Shown here in pieces: positions 19,583 through 27,795 of a stretch of 64,000 nucleotides of DNA. The stretch's first letter is position 1, and each line of letters opens with the position of its first letter. The position numbers were made by a program, and so were the translations under genes. The stretch is taken from positions 62,001 to 126,000 of the forward strand of contig NZ_JAENHP010000020.1 in the NCBI RefSeq assembly GCF_016834655.1, given 5' to 3'. The stretch comes from Paractinoplanes ovalisporus. GTDB lineage: Bacteria; Actinomycetota; Actinomycetes; Mycobacteriales; Micromonosporaceae. Below the pieces are notes generated by a model that saw only the letters and a program-made list of their open reading frames with translations, had not been told where the DNA came from and did no database searches.

Positions 19583-21634
19583 TCAGGCGTCGATCGTCTC
19601 TTGATCGATGCGGCCTGCCGCCTCGATCAGCCAGTTCTTACGCGGTTCGACCCGCTCGCCCATCAGCAGCTCAAGCGTGGCCTCGGCGCGGTCGGCGTCG
19701 TCGAGAGTGATGCGGCGGACGGTGCGGGTGGCCGGGTTCATCGTGGTGTCCCACAGCTCGTCGGCGTCCATCTCGCCGAGGCCCTTGAACCGGGGCACCG
19801 GCTTCTGCACCTGTTTGCCGCCGCGTTCGATGCGGGCGACGGTCGCTTCCATTTCCTGCTGCGTGTAGGTGTAGAGCGTCTCGCCGTTGCGGCCCTTGGT
19901 GACGACCTTGTGCAGCGGGGGCATCGCGGCGTAGAGGCGGCCCTGTTCGATGACCGGGCGCATGTATTTCGCGAACAGGGTGATCAGCAGCGTGCGGATG
20001 TGGGAGCCGTCGACGTCGGCGTCCGCCATGATCATGACGCGGCCGTAGCGCATCGCGGGCAGGTCGAACGTGCGGCCCGAGCCGGCCCCGAGCACCTGGA
20101 CGATGGCCGAGCACTCGTTGTTGTCGAGGACCTGCTGCAGCGAGGCCTTCTGCACGTTCAGGATCTTGCCGCGGATGGGCAGAAGTGCCTGGTATTCGGA
20201 GCTTCGGGCCATACGCGCGGTGCCGAGGGCGCTGTCGCCCTCCACGATATAGAGTTCCGATCTTGCGATGCCGGTGGCGCGGCAGTCGACCAGCTTGGGC
20301 GGCATCGAGGCGCCCTCGAGGGCGGTCTTGCGGCGGGCCGCGTCTTTCTGCTGCTTCTGGGTGAGCCGCACGCGGGCGGCGTCGACGACCTTCTGCAGTA
20401 CCGTGCGGGCTTCGGCCTTGGTCTTGCGGCCGTCGATCCATTCTTTGACGTGTTGTTCGACCAGGCCCTGCAGCACGCGGGTGATGCCGGCGGTGGACAG
20501 CTCGTCTTTGGTCTGGGAGGTGAACTGGGGCTCGGGGATGCGCACGTGGATGACCGCGGTCATGCCTTCGAGCAGGTCGTCGAGGACGGGCGGGTCTTCC
20601 TTGGGTTTGAGCAGGCCACGCGTGTTGCGGATGGCTTCGGTCAGCGCGCGGACGAGGGCGCGTTCGAAGCCCTTGCGGTGGGTGCCGCCGTGCATGTTGC
20701 GGATCGTGTTGGTGAAGCATTCCACCGTACGGTCGTAGCCCGTGCCCCACCGGAAGGCGATCTCGACCTCGGCCCGGCGTTCGACATTGGACTGCATCAC
20801 GCCGTTCTGGTCGGCGGCGTTCTCCTTGTAGGTGCCCTCGCCGGTGACCATGAGGATGCCGGAGACGGGTTTGTCACCGGCGTGGGTGAGGAACTCGACC
20901 ATGTCGGTGAGGCCCTGCGGGAAGTGGAAGGTCTCGTTCGTGGTCTCTTCGGCGGTCTCGTCACGCAGCGAATAGATCACACCGGGGACCAGGAAGGCCG
21001 TGTTGCGCAGCTTGGTGCGGACGGCGTCGACGTCGAGCCGGGCGCCGGTCTCGAAGTAGCGTGCGTCGTACCAGTAGCGGATGGATGTGCCGCTGGGTTC
21101 GCCGCGCTTCATCCGGCGGACGACGCGCAGCCCGGACTCGGGATGAAAGCGGGCCTGCGGGCCGGGGCCGTCGAAGGAGCCGGGGACGCCGCGCTGGAAC
21201 GAGATCTCGTGGACCTTGCCGTCGCGTTTGACTGTGACGTCGAACCGGAGGGCCAGGGCGTTGACCGCGGAGGCGCCGACGCCGTGCAGGCCGCCGGAGG
21301 TCTTGTAGCCCGAGCCGCCGAACTTGCCGCCGGCGTGCAGCCGGGTGAGCACGAGTTCGACGCCGTTGAGGCCGGATTTGGTGTTGACGGCGGTCGGGAT
21401 GCCGCGGCCGTCGTCGTCGACCTGGACCGAGCCGTCGGCGTGCAGGATGACGGCGACCTTGGTGGCGTGGCCGCCCACACCTTCGTCGGTGCAGTTGTCG
21501 ATGATCTCGTTGGCGAGGTGGTTGACGCCTCGGCTGTCGGTCGAGCCGATGTACATGCCCGGGCGTTTCCGGACGGCGTCCAGTCCCTCCAGGTGCGTGA
21601 GGTCATCAGCCCCGTACAGGATTTCCGCGGTCAC
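19583..21634 (-). CDS. parE: DNA topoisomerase IV subunit B (GyrB/ParE family)
   Basis: A 683-residue ATPase subunit. The GHKL ATP site comprises the catalytic E43 in ANEIIDNCTDE, DDDGRGIP (73-80) and the lid region KTSGGLHGVGASAVNAL (111-127). The Toprim metal site shows EGDSA (465-469) and DADVDGSH (538-545), and the C-terminus has RFKGLGEMDADELW. The R-x-x-P-G-M-Y-I-G motif after the first helix is complete. Length and the absence of the GyrB-specific insert match ParE. It is first in the operon with parC. The ATG is at 21634. Confidence 0.93.
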   Translation of the reverse strand: MTAEILYGADDLTHLEGLDAVRKRPGMYIGSTDSRGVNHLANEIIDNCTDEGVGGHATKVAVILHADGSVQVDDDGRGIPTAVNTKSGLNGVELVLTRLHAGGKFGGSGYKTSGGLHGVGASAVNALALRFDVTVKRDGKVHEISFQRGVPGSFDGPGPQARFHPESGLRVVRRMKRGEPSGTSIRYWYDARYFETGARLDVDAVRTKLRNTAFLVPGVIYSLRDETAEETTNETFHFPQGLTDMVEFLTHAGDKPVSGILMVTGEGTYKENAADQNGVMQSNVERRAEVEIAFRWGTGYDRTVECFTNTIRNMHGGTHRKGFERALVRALTEAIRNTRGLLKPKEDPPVLDDLLEGMTAVIHVRIPEPQFTSQTKDELSTAGITRVLQGLVEQHVKEWIDGRKTKAEARTVLQKVVDAARVRLTQKQQKDAARRKTALEGASMPPKLVDCRATGIARSELYIVEGDSALGTARMARSSEYQALLPIRGKILNVQKASLQQVLDNNECSAIVQVLGAGSGRTFDLPAMRYGRVMIMADADVDGSHIRTLLITLFAKYMRPVIEQGRLYAAMPPLHKVVTKGRNGETLYTYTQQEMEATVARIERGGKQVQKPVPRFKGLGEMDADELWDTTMNPATRTVRRITLDDADRAEATLELLMGERVEPRKNWLIEAAGRIDQETIDA

Positions 21635-21776
21635 GAGGTGGCACTCCCGATCGGCCCAAGGTGGTGGTCAGAACGCGGCGAGCCTACCGGGACCCTCCGA
21701 CAACCTTCGTTCGCCGAGCCGGGACGGCCCTCGCACGAACGGGATGATACGGATAAAAGTTACGGTCGGTGAGCTA

Positions 21777-21811
21777 CGACACGGGTACGAGGGGCTGACG
21801 TACCCGTGTCG
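21777..21811. terminator. Strong hairpin after the cyclase gene
   Basis: A perfect 13-bp stem (CGACACGGGTACG with CGTACCCGTGTCG) and a 9-nt loop lie 8 bp past the cyclase stop on the minus strand, 143 bp before parE. It should isolate parE-parC from the cyclase transcript. Confidence 0.7.
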
Positions 21812-21819
21812 CTCAGCTT

Positions 21820-22452
21820 CTAAGCCGCCGCCGGCACCGCGTACAGATGCCGCTTGGCCGAGCGCGCACGGTGCGACTCGAGCGCCCGGAACAGATCGAG
21901 GGCGCGGGACTTGCCCGGAACCCGTACGGGGGGAAGCTCTTGGAACGCGATCAGGTCACCGGCCGCCGCCCGGGTCTGCGCGCATGCCACGACGGTGTCG
22001 TGCGGCGCGTAGGCCTGCAGTCGGGCGGCCGTGCTGACCACGCTTCCACTGATCATCCCGTGCCCGTAGTCGCGGGTCGCCTCCACGTCGACGATCACGT
22101 CGCCGGTGGCGAGTCCCACCCTCGTACGTACGGAGAACCTGCCGGCCAGGAGTTGCCCCCTCAACGCCTCCTGGACCGACAGGCCCACCCGGACCGCCGA
22201 AGCGGCCGCCTCCGCGCCGAAGCCGGTGGCGCCGGTGCCGAACACCGCCATCACCGCGTCCCCGACGTATTTCTCCACCACTCCGCCACCCGCGCGGACC
22301 ACCTCGGACACGATGCCGAAGTAGTCGCGCTGCAACGCGCGGACAACCGCGCAGTCCAGGTCGTCGACCAGTGAGGTGAACCCCACGATGTCGATGAAGA
22401 GGACGGTGACGGTCTGACGCCGCTCCTGCTCCGCCATAGCGATTGCGGTCAT
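21820..22452 (-). CDS. Class III adenylate/guanylate cyclase domain protein
   Basis: A 210-residue stand-alone cyclase homology domain, cytoplasmic. Metal-binding Asp21 (LFIDIVGFTSL) and Asp65 (KYVGDAVMAVFG), the purine-reading Lys61 and the transition-state Arg144 are present. The transition-state Asn is replaced by Ser140 (SVVSTAARL instead of VNxAARL), and the second base-specificity position is a Met, so activity is doubtful or altered. The ATG at 22452 has a GGGGGAG site 9 nt upstream. It is divergent from an AAA/LuxR protein, the domain type to which such cyclase domains are often fused. Confidence 0.85.
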   Translation of the reverse strand: MTAIAMAEQERRQTVTVLFIDIVGFTSLVDDLDCAVVRALQRDYFGIVSEVVRAGGGVVEKYVGDAVMAVFGTGATGFGAEAAASAVRVGLSVQEALRGQLLAGRFSVRTRVGLATGDVIVDVEATRDYGHGMISGSVVSTAARLQAYAPHDTVVACAQTRAAAGDLIAFQELPPVRVPGKSRALDLFRALESHRARSAKRHLYAVPAAA

Positions 22453-22631
22453 GTCTTCACGCTCCCCCAGATCACTGCTGTGCCCCGAGAAAGAACGGTG
22501 TCAGGCGCAGTCCACTACCGGATCCGCAGAACGACGTATCTCCGACAGTTCTTTCCCCCGTCAGTCATGTGACCGAGAACAGACCGAACCGCCGAGAACG
22601 TTCCAGGTCGGTGGGCACTAGGGTGACCTTC

Positions 22632-25448
22632 ATGGCCAGCGAGGAGGAGGACGGGCCACTGGTCGGACGCGCTGACCTGTTGACCCAAATCCATTCCGAC
22701 CTGCGCAACGCGGGACCGGGGGGAACCTCCGCGGTGTTCGTCACCGGGGAGAGCGGCGTCGGCAAGAGCCGGCTGCTGCGCGAGACCGCCCGGGCGATGC
22801 GTGACGCGGGTTTTTCCGTGCTGTCCGGCACCTGCCTCGACATCGGTGACGCCTCGCCGCTGCACCCGGTTCTGCAGGCTCTGCGGCAGTCCGGCCACAG
22901 TGGCCGGGCGGTGGCCGCCGACGCCGGTGACCTGCTCGATCGGGTCTCCCGTGATCTGCACGCGGTCGCCGGTGAGCAGCGTCTGCTGCTCGTGCTCGAC
23001 GACCTGCAGTGGGCCGACCGCAGCACCCGGCAGCTGCTGCTCTATCTGCTGGCCGGCCTGAGTGACGTGAAGATCGCCGTGCTGGCCGCCGTGCGGGCCG
23101 AGGCTCTGCAGGGCGCTCACCCGTTGCGCAAGGTGCTCGCCGAGCTGCGGCGGCTTCGGTCCGTACGCGTCGTCGACCTCGCGCCGCTCGACCGTGACCA
23201 GACCGTCGAGCTGGTGACCGCGGTCGCCGGTGACACGGTCGAGCCGGAGGACGCCGACCGCGTCTACAAGCGCAGCGGCGGCAACCCGTTCGTGGCCGAG
23301 GAGTTGGCCCGTGACCTGCGCGACGGCCGGGTCGAGCTGTCCGACACGCTGCGCGAGATCTTCCTGTCCCGCGTCGACGAGCTGCCGCCGAACGCCCACG
23401 CGGTGGTGCACGCGATCGCGGCCGGGGTCGAGCCGACCGAGCACGCCGTGCTGGCCCGGGTCGTGCCGCTGGCCGAGGCCGAACTGATCGAGGCGGTCCG
23501 GGTCGCGGTCGCGCACCGGTTCGTGGCCAGCGCCGAAGACGGCTACCGCCTGCGGCACCGCCTGGTCGCCGAGGTGCTGGCGGCCGAGGTTCTGCCGGCC
23601 GAGGCGGCGGCGCTGCACCGGCGTTTCGCCGAGGCGCTCGAGGAGGGCGATTCCGGCCCTGACCACGCCCGCCTGTCGCACCACTGGCAGCAGGCGGGGG
23701 AGCCGGCCCGGGCGCTGCCCTCGGTCGTCGCCGCGGCTCGGTCGGCCGAGGCTCTCTACGGCTTCACGGAAGCGCATCGATACTGGTCGTCGGCCCTCGA
23801 GCTGACCACCGACGAGGCTCCGGAGCGCACCGAGCTGCTGGCTCACGCGGCCGAGTCGGCCCATCAGTGCGGCGAGCATCTGCGGGCGCTGTCCCGGCTC
23901 GACGAGCTGGCGTTGCGGGCCGACGCGCCCGGCGGGTGCGACCTGCATCTGCGCCGTGCGCGCTATCTGGCCGCGGCCGGGCGCACGGCCACGGCCGAGC
24001 AGGAATACGAGCGTGCGCTGTCGTCGCCGGACTGCTCGCTGCGGCAGCGCGCGTCGGCCGCGGCTTATCTGGCCGAGTTGCTGCTGCACCTGGGCCGTTA
24101 CGCCGACGCGAACGCGCGGGCACAGGAGGCGCTCGAGATGGCGGAGGTCAACGGCTCGACCGCGGACCTCGTACGGGCGTCGGCCGCTCTGGGTTTCAGC
24201 GCGGCGTTCCGCGAAGACCCCGACGCCGGTCTGGCCGTGATCCGGCATGCGGTCGAGATCGCCGAGCGCAGTGGCCACCCCGACGAGCTGGGTGTGGCCT
24301 ATCTGCACCTCGCGGAGCTGCTCACCGGCCCGCTCAACAGCATCGAGGAGGGAGTGCTGGTCGCCCGCCGTGGTGCGGAGCGGCTGGCCTCGCTCGGGGC
24401 CGGCCGCACCTATCAGACACGTCTGCTCGCCATCGCCGCCAAGGGCCTGTTCCGGGTCGGGCAGTGGTCCGAGGCCGACGCCGTGCTCGACGACGCGATG
24501 CGGCACCGCCCGTCCGGGGCCGACGCGGTTGAGCTGCTGCTCTCCCGCTGCCAGCTGTGGGTCGGCTTCGGCGACGTCGACGCGGCCCACCGTGACCTCG
24601 ACGCGGTCGCCACCCTGCTGGCCGGCGGCGGCGCGCGGCACGTGCTGCCGATGCTGACGCTGCGGGCCGGGCTGGCGATGTGGCAGGCCCGGCACGCCGA
24701 GGCGCGGGCCGCCGTGCAGCGCGGCCTCACCGAGACCCGCTCCGACGACCTGGTGCTGATCGGGGTGCTGGCCTGGCACGGTCTGCGCGCCGAGGCCGAG
24801 GCCCACGCGGCGGGCCAGCCGGTCGACCCGGGTGCGTTGCGGCGGCTCAAGGTGTCGGTCGAGCGGATGGCGGCCGGGGTCGGCAACGCGGCGGCGCCGG
24901 TCCGGGCCACGATCGACGGTTATCTCGATCTGTGCGCGGCCGAGCTGAGCCGGGCCGAGGGCCGCCACGAGCCCGACCTGTGGGCGCGGGCGGTGCAGGC
25001 GTGGGACCGCCGGCGTCAGCCCTACCCGGCCGCCTATTCGCGGTTGCGGCAGGCCGAGGCGGCGTTGCAGCGCAGGTCACGGCGGGCGGCGGCGACCACG
25101 GCGCTGCGCGAGGCGTACGCGACGGCGATCGCGATGGGCGCCCAGCCGTTCCGCAACGAGATCGTCTCGGTGGCCCAGCGGCACCGGGTGGCGCTGGCCG
25201 ACGATGTGCCCACCGTGCCGATGCCGGCCCCGTCGCCGGCGCTCGACTCCTCCGACGAACTCGGCATGCTGACTTTGCGGGAACGCGAGGTGCTGGCCGC
25301 GGTGGCCGAGGGGCTGACCAACCGCGAGATCGGCGAGCGGCTGTTCATCAGCGAGCGCACGGTCGGCGTCCACGTCGGGCACATCTTCGACAAGCTCCAG
25401 GTGCGCACCCGCGTACAGGCAAGCCGGGTTTACCTCACCGCGGCGTGA
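22632..25448 (+). CDS. Large ATP-binding LuxR-family regulator (LAL type)
   Basis: A 938-residue transcription factor. The N-terminal AAA ATPase has Walker A GESGVGKS (39-46) and Walker B LLLVLDDLQWADR. The middle 450 residues are TPR-like helical repeats, and the last 65 carry a LuxR helix-turn-helix (LTLREREVLAAVAEGLTNRE and then IGERLFISERTVGVHV). Such proteins sense a ligand through the ATPase/TPR part and activate nearby promoters. I start at the ATG at 22632; the frame is open to 22443 but the extra residues are Arg/Pro-rich noise overlapping the cyclase promoter. Possible targets are the divergent cyclase gene and the downstream DUF5995 gene. Confidence 0.9.
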   Translation: MASEEEDGPLVGRADLLTQIHSDLRNAGPGGTSAVFVTGESGVGKSRLLRETARAMRDAGFSVLSGTCLDIGDASPLHPVLQALRQSGHSGRAVAADAGDLLDRVSRDLHAVAGEQRLLLVLDDLQWADRSTRQLLLYLLAGLSDVKIAVLAAVRAEALQGAHPLRKVLAELRRLRSVRVVDLAPLDRDQTVELVTAVAGDTVEPEDADRVYKRSGGNPFVAEELARDLRDGRVELSDTLREIFLSRVDELPPNAHAVVHAIAAGVEPTEHAVLARVVPLAEAELIEAVRVAVAHRFVASAEDGYRLRHRLVAEVLAAEVLPAEAAALHRRFAEALEEGDSGPDHARLSHHWQQAGEPARALPSVVAAARSAEALYGFTEAHRYWSSALELTTDEAPERTELLAHAAESAHQCGEHLRALSRLDELALRADAPGGCDLHLRRARYLAAAGRTATAEQEYERALSSPDCSLRQRASAAAYLAELLLHLGRYADANARAQEALEMAEVNGSTADLVRASAALGFSAAFREDPDAGLAVIRHAVEIAERSGHPDELGVAYLHLAELLTGPLNSIEEGVLVARRGAERLASLGAGRTYQTRLLAIAAKGLFRVGQWSEADAVLDDAMRHRPSGADAVELLLSRCQLWVGFGDVDAAHRDLDAVATLLAGGGARHVLPMLTLRAGLAMWQARHAEARAAVQRGLTETRSDDLVLIGVLAWHGLRAEAEAHAAGQPVDPGALRRLKVSVERMAAGVGNAAAPVRATIDGYLDLCAAELSRAEGRHEPDLWARAVQAWDRRRQPYPAAYSRLRQAEAALQRRSRRAAATTALREAYATAIAMGAQPFRNEIVSVAQRHRVALADDVPTVPMPAPSPALDSSDELGMLTLREREVLAAVAEGLTNREIGERLFISERTVGVHVGHIFDKLQVRTRVQASRVYLTAA

Positions 25449-25486
25449 CCATTTCGTTATCTTCGGGCGCGGATACGTACGCCTGA

Positions 25487-25515
25487 CTACGTAGATCTAC
25501 CGATCCCTACGTAGG
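25487..25515. promoter_or_regulatory. Paired CTACGTAG palindromes upstream of DUF5995
   Basis: CTACGTAG occurs at 25488-25495 and, extended to CCTACGTAGG, at 25506-25515, about two helical turns apart, between the LuxR gene and the DUF5995 gene. A related TACGTACG precedes them at 25475. Two equal palindromes on one DNA face suggest a dimeric activator or repressor site; the neighbouring LuxR-type protein is a candidate. Confidence 0.4.
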
Positions 25516-25544
25516 CCACCTTTGGAAGTCTGTGGCCACGGGGG

Positions 25545-25580
25545 AGCACCGCCCGGCGGCCACCGTCGCCGGGCGGTGCT
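25545..25580. terminator. Perfect 14-bp hairpin between luxR and DUF5995 genes
   Basis: AGCACCGCCCGGCG pairs exactly with CGCCGGGCGGTGCT around an 8-nt loop. It lies 96 bp past the LuxR-gene stop and 36 bp before the DUF5995 start, so it may end the first transcript or attenuate the second. No U-tract follows. Confidence 0.6.
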
Positions 25581-25616
25581 AGGGGGCCCTCCGCCGAGGT
25601 TTGTGGAGGAGAACCG

Positions 25617-26393
25617 ATGACGCAGTCGGTCTGGGGACCGGCGCAGCAGGAGATGGCGGATCTCCTGGGCAACCACCCCGACGACGTACCCGGCGTGGTC
25701 GAGCAGCTGCGTGAGCTGCAGGCCATCCTGACCCGGGTGCCCCCACTGCTGGGCGAGAACCCGCTGTGCGACTTCAACAAGCTCTACCTGACGATCACCG
25801 AGGGCGTGCTCGAGCGGCTCTACGCCGGCAAGTTCAAAGACCCGGCGTTCCTGTCGCGGCTCGACGTGGAGTTCGCCGCGCGCTACTTCGACGCGTTGCG
25901 GGCCTGGGCCGGCGCCGGATCCAGCCCGCGCTGCCCGCAGGTGTGGACGGCGCTGTTCACCCGCATCCCGGGCCCGGACTGCCGCCCGCTGCCGTCGGCC
26001 TGCGCCGGGGTGAACGCGCACATCAACTTCGACCTGCCGTTCGCGCTGGTGACGACGTTCGACCACCTGGGCCGCGACCCGATCGACGACAGCGACCAGC
26101 ACCACGACTACCTGGAGATCAACGAGATCTTCGCGGAGTCGATCCCGGGGCTGCGGCGTGGCTACCTCGAGAAGTGGCAGCTGCTGATCGACATGATGAA
26201 CGGCTGTCTCGACGACTGGTGGCAGGGCGAGGCGATCGAATACACGCGGAACGTGGCGTGGCGCAACGCCCAGAAGCTGTGGGGGGTGCGGCACGACATG
26301 GCCGCCACCGACCGGGAGCGGACCAGCCTCGACAACACGGCCGCCGGGGTCAACAAGCTGCTGCTCTCGCCGCTGGGAGCGTTCCTCCAGTAG
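25617..26393 (+). CDS. DUF5995 family protein
   Basis: A 258-residue soluble, mostly helical protein matching the actinobacterial DUF5995 pattern, with CDFNKLYLTITEGVLERL, RLDVEFAARYFDALRAW, NAHINFDLPFALV and DYLEINEIF. Conserved His and Asp residues (NAHINFDL, DHLGRDP, DQHHDY) could bind a metal, and a haem-oxygenase-like helical fold has been suggested for similar domains; that is not provable here. The ATG at 25617 has a GGAGGAG ribosome site 6 nt upstream. No biochemical function is known to me. Confidence 0.82.
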   Translation: MTQSVWGPAQQEMADLLGNHPDDVPGVVEQLRELQAILTRVPPLLGENPLCDFNKLYLTITEGVLERLYAGKFKDPAFLSRLDVEFAARYFDALRAWAGAGSSPRCPQVWTALFTRIPGPDCRPLPSACAGVNAHINFDLPFALVTTFDHLGRDPIDDSDQHHDYLEINEIFAESIPGLRRGYLEKWQLLIDMMNGCLDDWWQGEAIEYTRNVAWRNAQKLWGVRHDMAATDRERTSLDNTAAGVNKLLLSPLGAFLQ

Positions 26394-26401
26394 GCCTCGG
26401 G

Positions 26402-26496
26402 CCGGCCGCTCCACCGTTCCTTCTCGGGTCGGCAGCTCCACCCGTTCCTCTTCAGGTCGGCAGCTCCACCCGTCCTCTTCAAGTCGGCAGCTCCAC
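26402..26496. repeat. 27/28-bp tandem repeat built on the 3' end of the histidine kinase gene
   Basis: Units at 26470-26496 (27 bp), 26442-26469 (28 bp) and 26414-26441 (28 bp), plus a decayed partial to 26402. Read on the minus strand each starts GTGGAGCTGCCGAC and ends GAGGAACGG or similar. The first copy is the last codons (VELPT) and stop of the kinase gene. The following copies lie outside the gene and reproduce those codons. Confidence 0.92.
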
Positions 26497-27795
26497 CGTG
26501 AACATTGCTCCGCCTTCGGGGGCGTGGCCTGCGGTGATGCGGCCGCCGAGCCGGGTCACCAGGCGGGCCGCCAAGGCCAGGCCAAGGCCGCTGCCGACCT
26601 TGCGGATGCCGCGGTAACGCCGGTTGAGGGCGCCCCGGTCGAAGGCCACCTTCAGGTCGTCGTCGGTGAAGCCGGGGCCGCCGTCGCGGACCTCGATGGT
26701 GGAGCCCTTCACGGCGAGGATCAGCGGCTGCCCGGCGGGGACGACTCGGAGCGCGTTCTCGCACAGGCCGTCGATCACCTGTCGTACGCGGGCCGGGTCG
26801 GTGTTCACGAGCACCGGGTGGCCGGGCAGTTCGACGCGTACGGCCGGGCCGTCGGCGCCGCAGCGGGTCGTCCAGGCCTCCCCCGCGGCGCCGACCAGAT
26901 CGACCAGGTCGACCGGGACGATGTCGATCGGCAGGTCGGCCGCCTCGAGACGGGACAGCACGAGCAGGTCGGAGATGAGCCGGTCGAGACGCTCGGCCTC
27001 GGCCAGCATGGTCGCGCCGGCCTTCTCGGCGCCGTCCGGGCCGACGACGCCGTCGGCCAGCGCCTCGGCATAACCGCGCAGGGTCGACAGCGGCGTACGG
27101 AGCTCGTGCGAGACCGACAGCAGGAACTCGCGCTCCCGGCCCTCGCTGACCTGCAACGCGCTGGCCAGCTGGTTCACCGCGTCGGCGAGCTCGGCGGCCT
27201 CGGCCGGACCGCTGCGGGAGATGCGCACCGAACGGTCCCCCGCCGTGAGCCGGGCCGCGGCCCGGGCCGCGCGCCGGATCGGGCGGGCGATGAAACGGGC
27301 CAGCGCCGCCCCGGCCAGGATGCCGCCGACCAGGCCGGCCAGCAGCGCGATCCAGACCGTGCTCAGAACCCGGCCGGCGGTGCCCTCGGCGACCCGGCGC
27401 GTGAGGACGACGCCACTGTTCACCCCGGAGAGCGGACGGCCGGCGACGAACGAGGGGCGGCCGTCGACCATGGCCCGGGTGTCGACCAGGGCGCCGCCGG
27501 CCACCTGCCGGATGACCCGGTCGGGCAACCCGGCCTGGTCGACGGCGCCGCGCCGGATCAGATAGACGTCGATCCCGTCGCGGCGCAGGGACTGGACGAT
27601 CCGTTCGCGGGCGACCGGGCGTTCGGTGGCCAGCAGCTCCACGGCGAGGGCACTCTTCTCCTGCAGCTCGGCCCGCAGCTGGGTGTTGATCGACCGGATC
27701 GAGACCGGGACAGCGACGGCCGCCGTGATCAGCACGGCCACGATCGCGGTGGCGACGGTGACCAGCACGACCTGGCCGGTCAGGGTCTTACGCAT
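26479..27795 (-). CDS. Sensor histidine kinase (OmpR-partner type)
   Basis: A 438-residue membrane kinase. An N-terminal helix (about 8-32), an extracytoplasmic sensor of about 115 residues, a second helix (about 147-168) and a HAMP linker lead to the HisKA dimerisation domain with phospho-acceptor H230 in SVSHELRTPLS. The HATPase domain follows with an N-box (CENALRVV), G1 (VRDGGPGF) and G2 (GSGLGLALAARL). Asn and Gly residues for ATP are intact. Its start overlaps the end of the response-regulator gene by 8 bp, so the two are translationally coupled. The signal is unknown. Confidence 0.93.
   Translation of the reverse strand: MRKTLTGQVVLVTVATAIVAVLITAAVAVPVSIRSINTQLRAELQEKSALAVELLATERPVARERIVQSLRRDGIDVYLIRRGAVDQAGLPDRVIRQVAGGALVDTRAMVDGRPSFVAGRPLSGVNSGVVLTRRVAEGTAGRVLSTVWIALLAGLVGGILAGAALARFIARPIRRAARAAARLTAGDRSVRISRSGPAEAAELADAVNQLASALQVSEGREREFLLSVSHELRTPLSTLRGYAEALADGVVGPDGAEKAGATMLAEAERLDRLISDLLVLSRLEAADLPIDIVPVDLVDLVGAAGEAWTTRCGADGPAVRVELPGHPVLVNTDPARVRQVIDGLCENALRVVPAGQPLILAVKGSTIEVRDGGPGFTDDDLKVAFDRGALNRRYRGIRKVGSGLGLALAARLVTRLGGRITAGHAPEGGAMFTVELPT

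Noticed and set aside
17046..21634. gyrA/gyrB pair near the replication origin
   Set aside because: The order is B then A with 14 bp between, no GyrA box is visible, and no dnaA, dnaN or recF lie nearby, so topoisomerase IV fits better.
22515..24968. 817-codon minus-strand open frame
   Set aside because: Antisense to the LuxR-type regulator and without recognisable domains.
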